Below, in pieces: positions 21,514-22,086 of a stretch of DNA of 22,086 nucleotides. The notes beneath the pieces were generated by a model. It was not told the DNA's origin, made no database searches, and was given only the letters and a program-made list of their open reading frames with translations. The position numbers and the translations under genes were made by a program. Each line of letters opens with the position of its first letter. Position 1 is the first letter of the stretch. The stretch lies in assembly GCA_002381695.1 (NCBI GenBank), contig DFXM01000039.1:296519-318604 (forward strand). The letters run 5' to 3'. This stretch comes from Clostridium sp. UBA4108. Lineage in GTDB: Bacteria > Bacillota > Clostridia > Clostridiales > Clostridiaceae.

Positions 21514-22059
21514 ATGAATTTACATCTAAAGGAATTTAGCATTCCAGAGGAGATTTTAAAATGGGGAGACTCACAACCAGCACATCAAAGACAACATATA
21601 GGAACTCATATAGATTGCTACAATCTATCAAATATAGAGTTACCATTAGAAATAAATATTAAGGTAATAGATGTGAGAAACTTAGATATTATAGATGTTA
21701 ATGTATTAGAAAAAATTAAAATAGAAGAAAACTCATTTGTGATATTTAGAACAGGATATTTAGAACAATATGGATATGGAAGCGAAGAATATTTTAACTC
21801 TAAGACAAAACCTTATTTAACAAATGAAATTATAGATAGATTACTAGATTTAAATACAAAACTGATAGGAATAGATTTAAGTGGAATACAGCATGGTGAA
21901 GATCATGTAGTAATAGATAAATATGTTGAAAGTAGAAGAGCTTATGTTGTAGAAAATATATGTAATTTAGATAAAGTTTCTTCTGATTTTAAGGCAAATC
22001 TAAAATGGTTTCAAGTAAAAGATGCTACAGCAATAAAGGTTGAGATTGAAACTATATAA
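21514..22059 (+). CDS. Cyclase-family (kynurenine-formamidase-like) metallohydrolase
   Basis: A 181-residue protein of the cyclase family (Pfam PF04199), which includes kynurenine formamidase KynB and isatin hydrolase. HIGTHIDCYNL (residues 28-38) gives His28, His32 and Asp34 of the metal motif HxGTHxDxxxH, but the last position is Leu38 instead of His. FVIFRTGYLEQYG (about 75-87), IGIDLSGIQHGEDH (about 118-131, with His127 and His131) and ENICNLDKV (Glu147) follow the family pattern. It is shorter than typical members (about 205-210), mainly at the N-terminus. GGAGAG precedes the ATG, one base after the MarR stop. The changed metal ligand could mean altered metal use or loss of activity; the substrate is unknown. 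Confidence 0.8.
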   Translation: MNLHLKEFSIPEEILKWGDSQPAHQRQHIGTHIDCYNLSNIELPLEINIKVIDVRNLDIIDVNVLEKIKIEENSFVIFRTGYLEQYGYGSEEYFNSKTKPYLTNEIIDRLLDLNTKLIGIDLSGIQHGEDHVVIDKYVESRRAYVVENICNLDKVSSDFKANLKWFQVKDATAIKVEIETI

Positions 22060-22086
22060 CTTGCAATAAAGTTTCTACATTATAAA

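Overview
The window looks like the chromosome of a low-GC, anaerobic, spore-former-type Firmicute, most likely a Clostridium sensu stricto or close relative. The signs are AT-rich codon choice and intergenes, strong AGGAGG-type ribosome binding sites, TTG and GTG starts, and protein families common in clostridia. No rRNA, tRNA, CRISPR array, transposase or prophage structural gene was seen.

Region 1 (1-6930) is an amino-acid or peptide scavenging locus. An IclR-family regulator is followed by an apparent operon: a YfcC-type carrier, an M20D-type amidohydrolase, an N-acyl-D-amino-acid deacylase and an ArgE/DapE-type M20 deacylase. Together they would import acylated or peptide-bound, possibly D-configured, amino acids and hydrolyse them. 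A cluster of short hairpin repeats sits between the last two genes.

Region 2 (6960-9926) holds a TVP38/TMEM64 membrane protein, a 322-bp palindromic element, and a leftward TetR regulator plus membrane-anchored alpha/beta hydrolase operon.

Region 3 (9948-16461) is the most interesting. It has a rhodanese lipoprotein on one side of a divergent promoter region. On the other side are a double-CCG iron-sulfur protein, a CDP-alcohol phosphatidyltransferase and a complete ABC importer (lipoprotein, two permeases, ATPase). A second TVP38/TMEM64 protein converges on the end. The parts list closely matches the poorly understood Escherichia coli ydjXYZ-ynjABCDEF locus, rearranged and with the permease split in two. 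A lipid-modification or sulfur-linked import role is plausible but unproven.

Region 4 (16462-19448) has an orphan zinc amidase (endolysin type), a peroxiredoxin ahpC with two PerR/Fur-like boxes, and a divergent metallo-beta-lactamase-fold hydrolase. Region 5 (19449-22059) has two tandem secreted DUF3888-like paralogues and a MarR-cyclase operon with a clear autoregulatory operator.

A family of short intergenic repeats, partly with inverted termini, occurs six times, always between genes and at module borders (1-59, 1078-1147, 7847-7977, 8101-8168, 16770-16885, 20889-20929). Two copies form the arms of the 322-bp element. All functional statements come from reading the sequence and from recalled family knowledge; no database search was possible.
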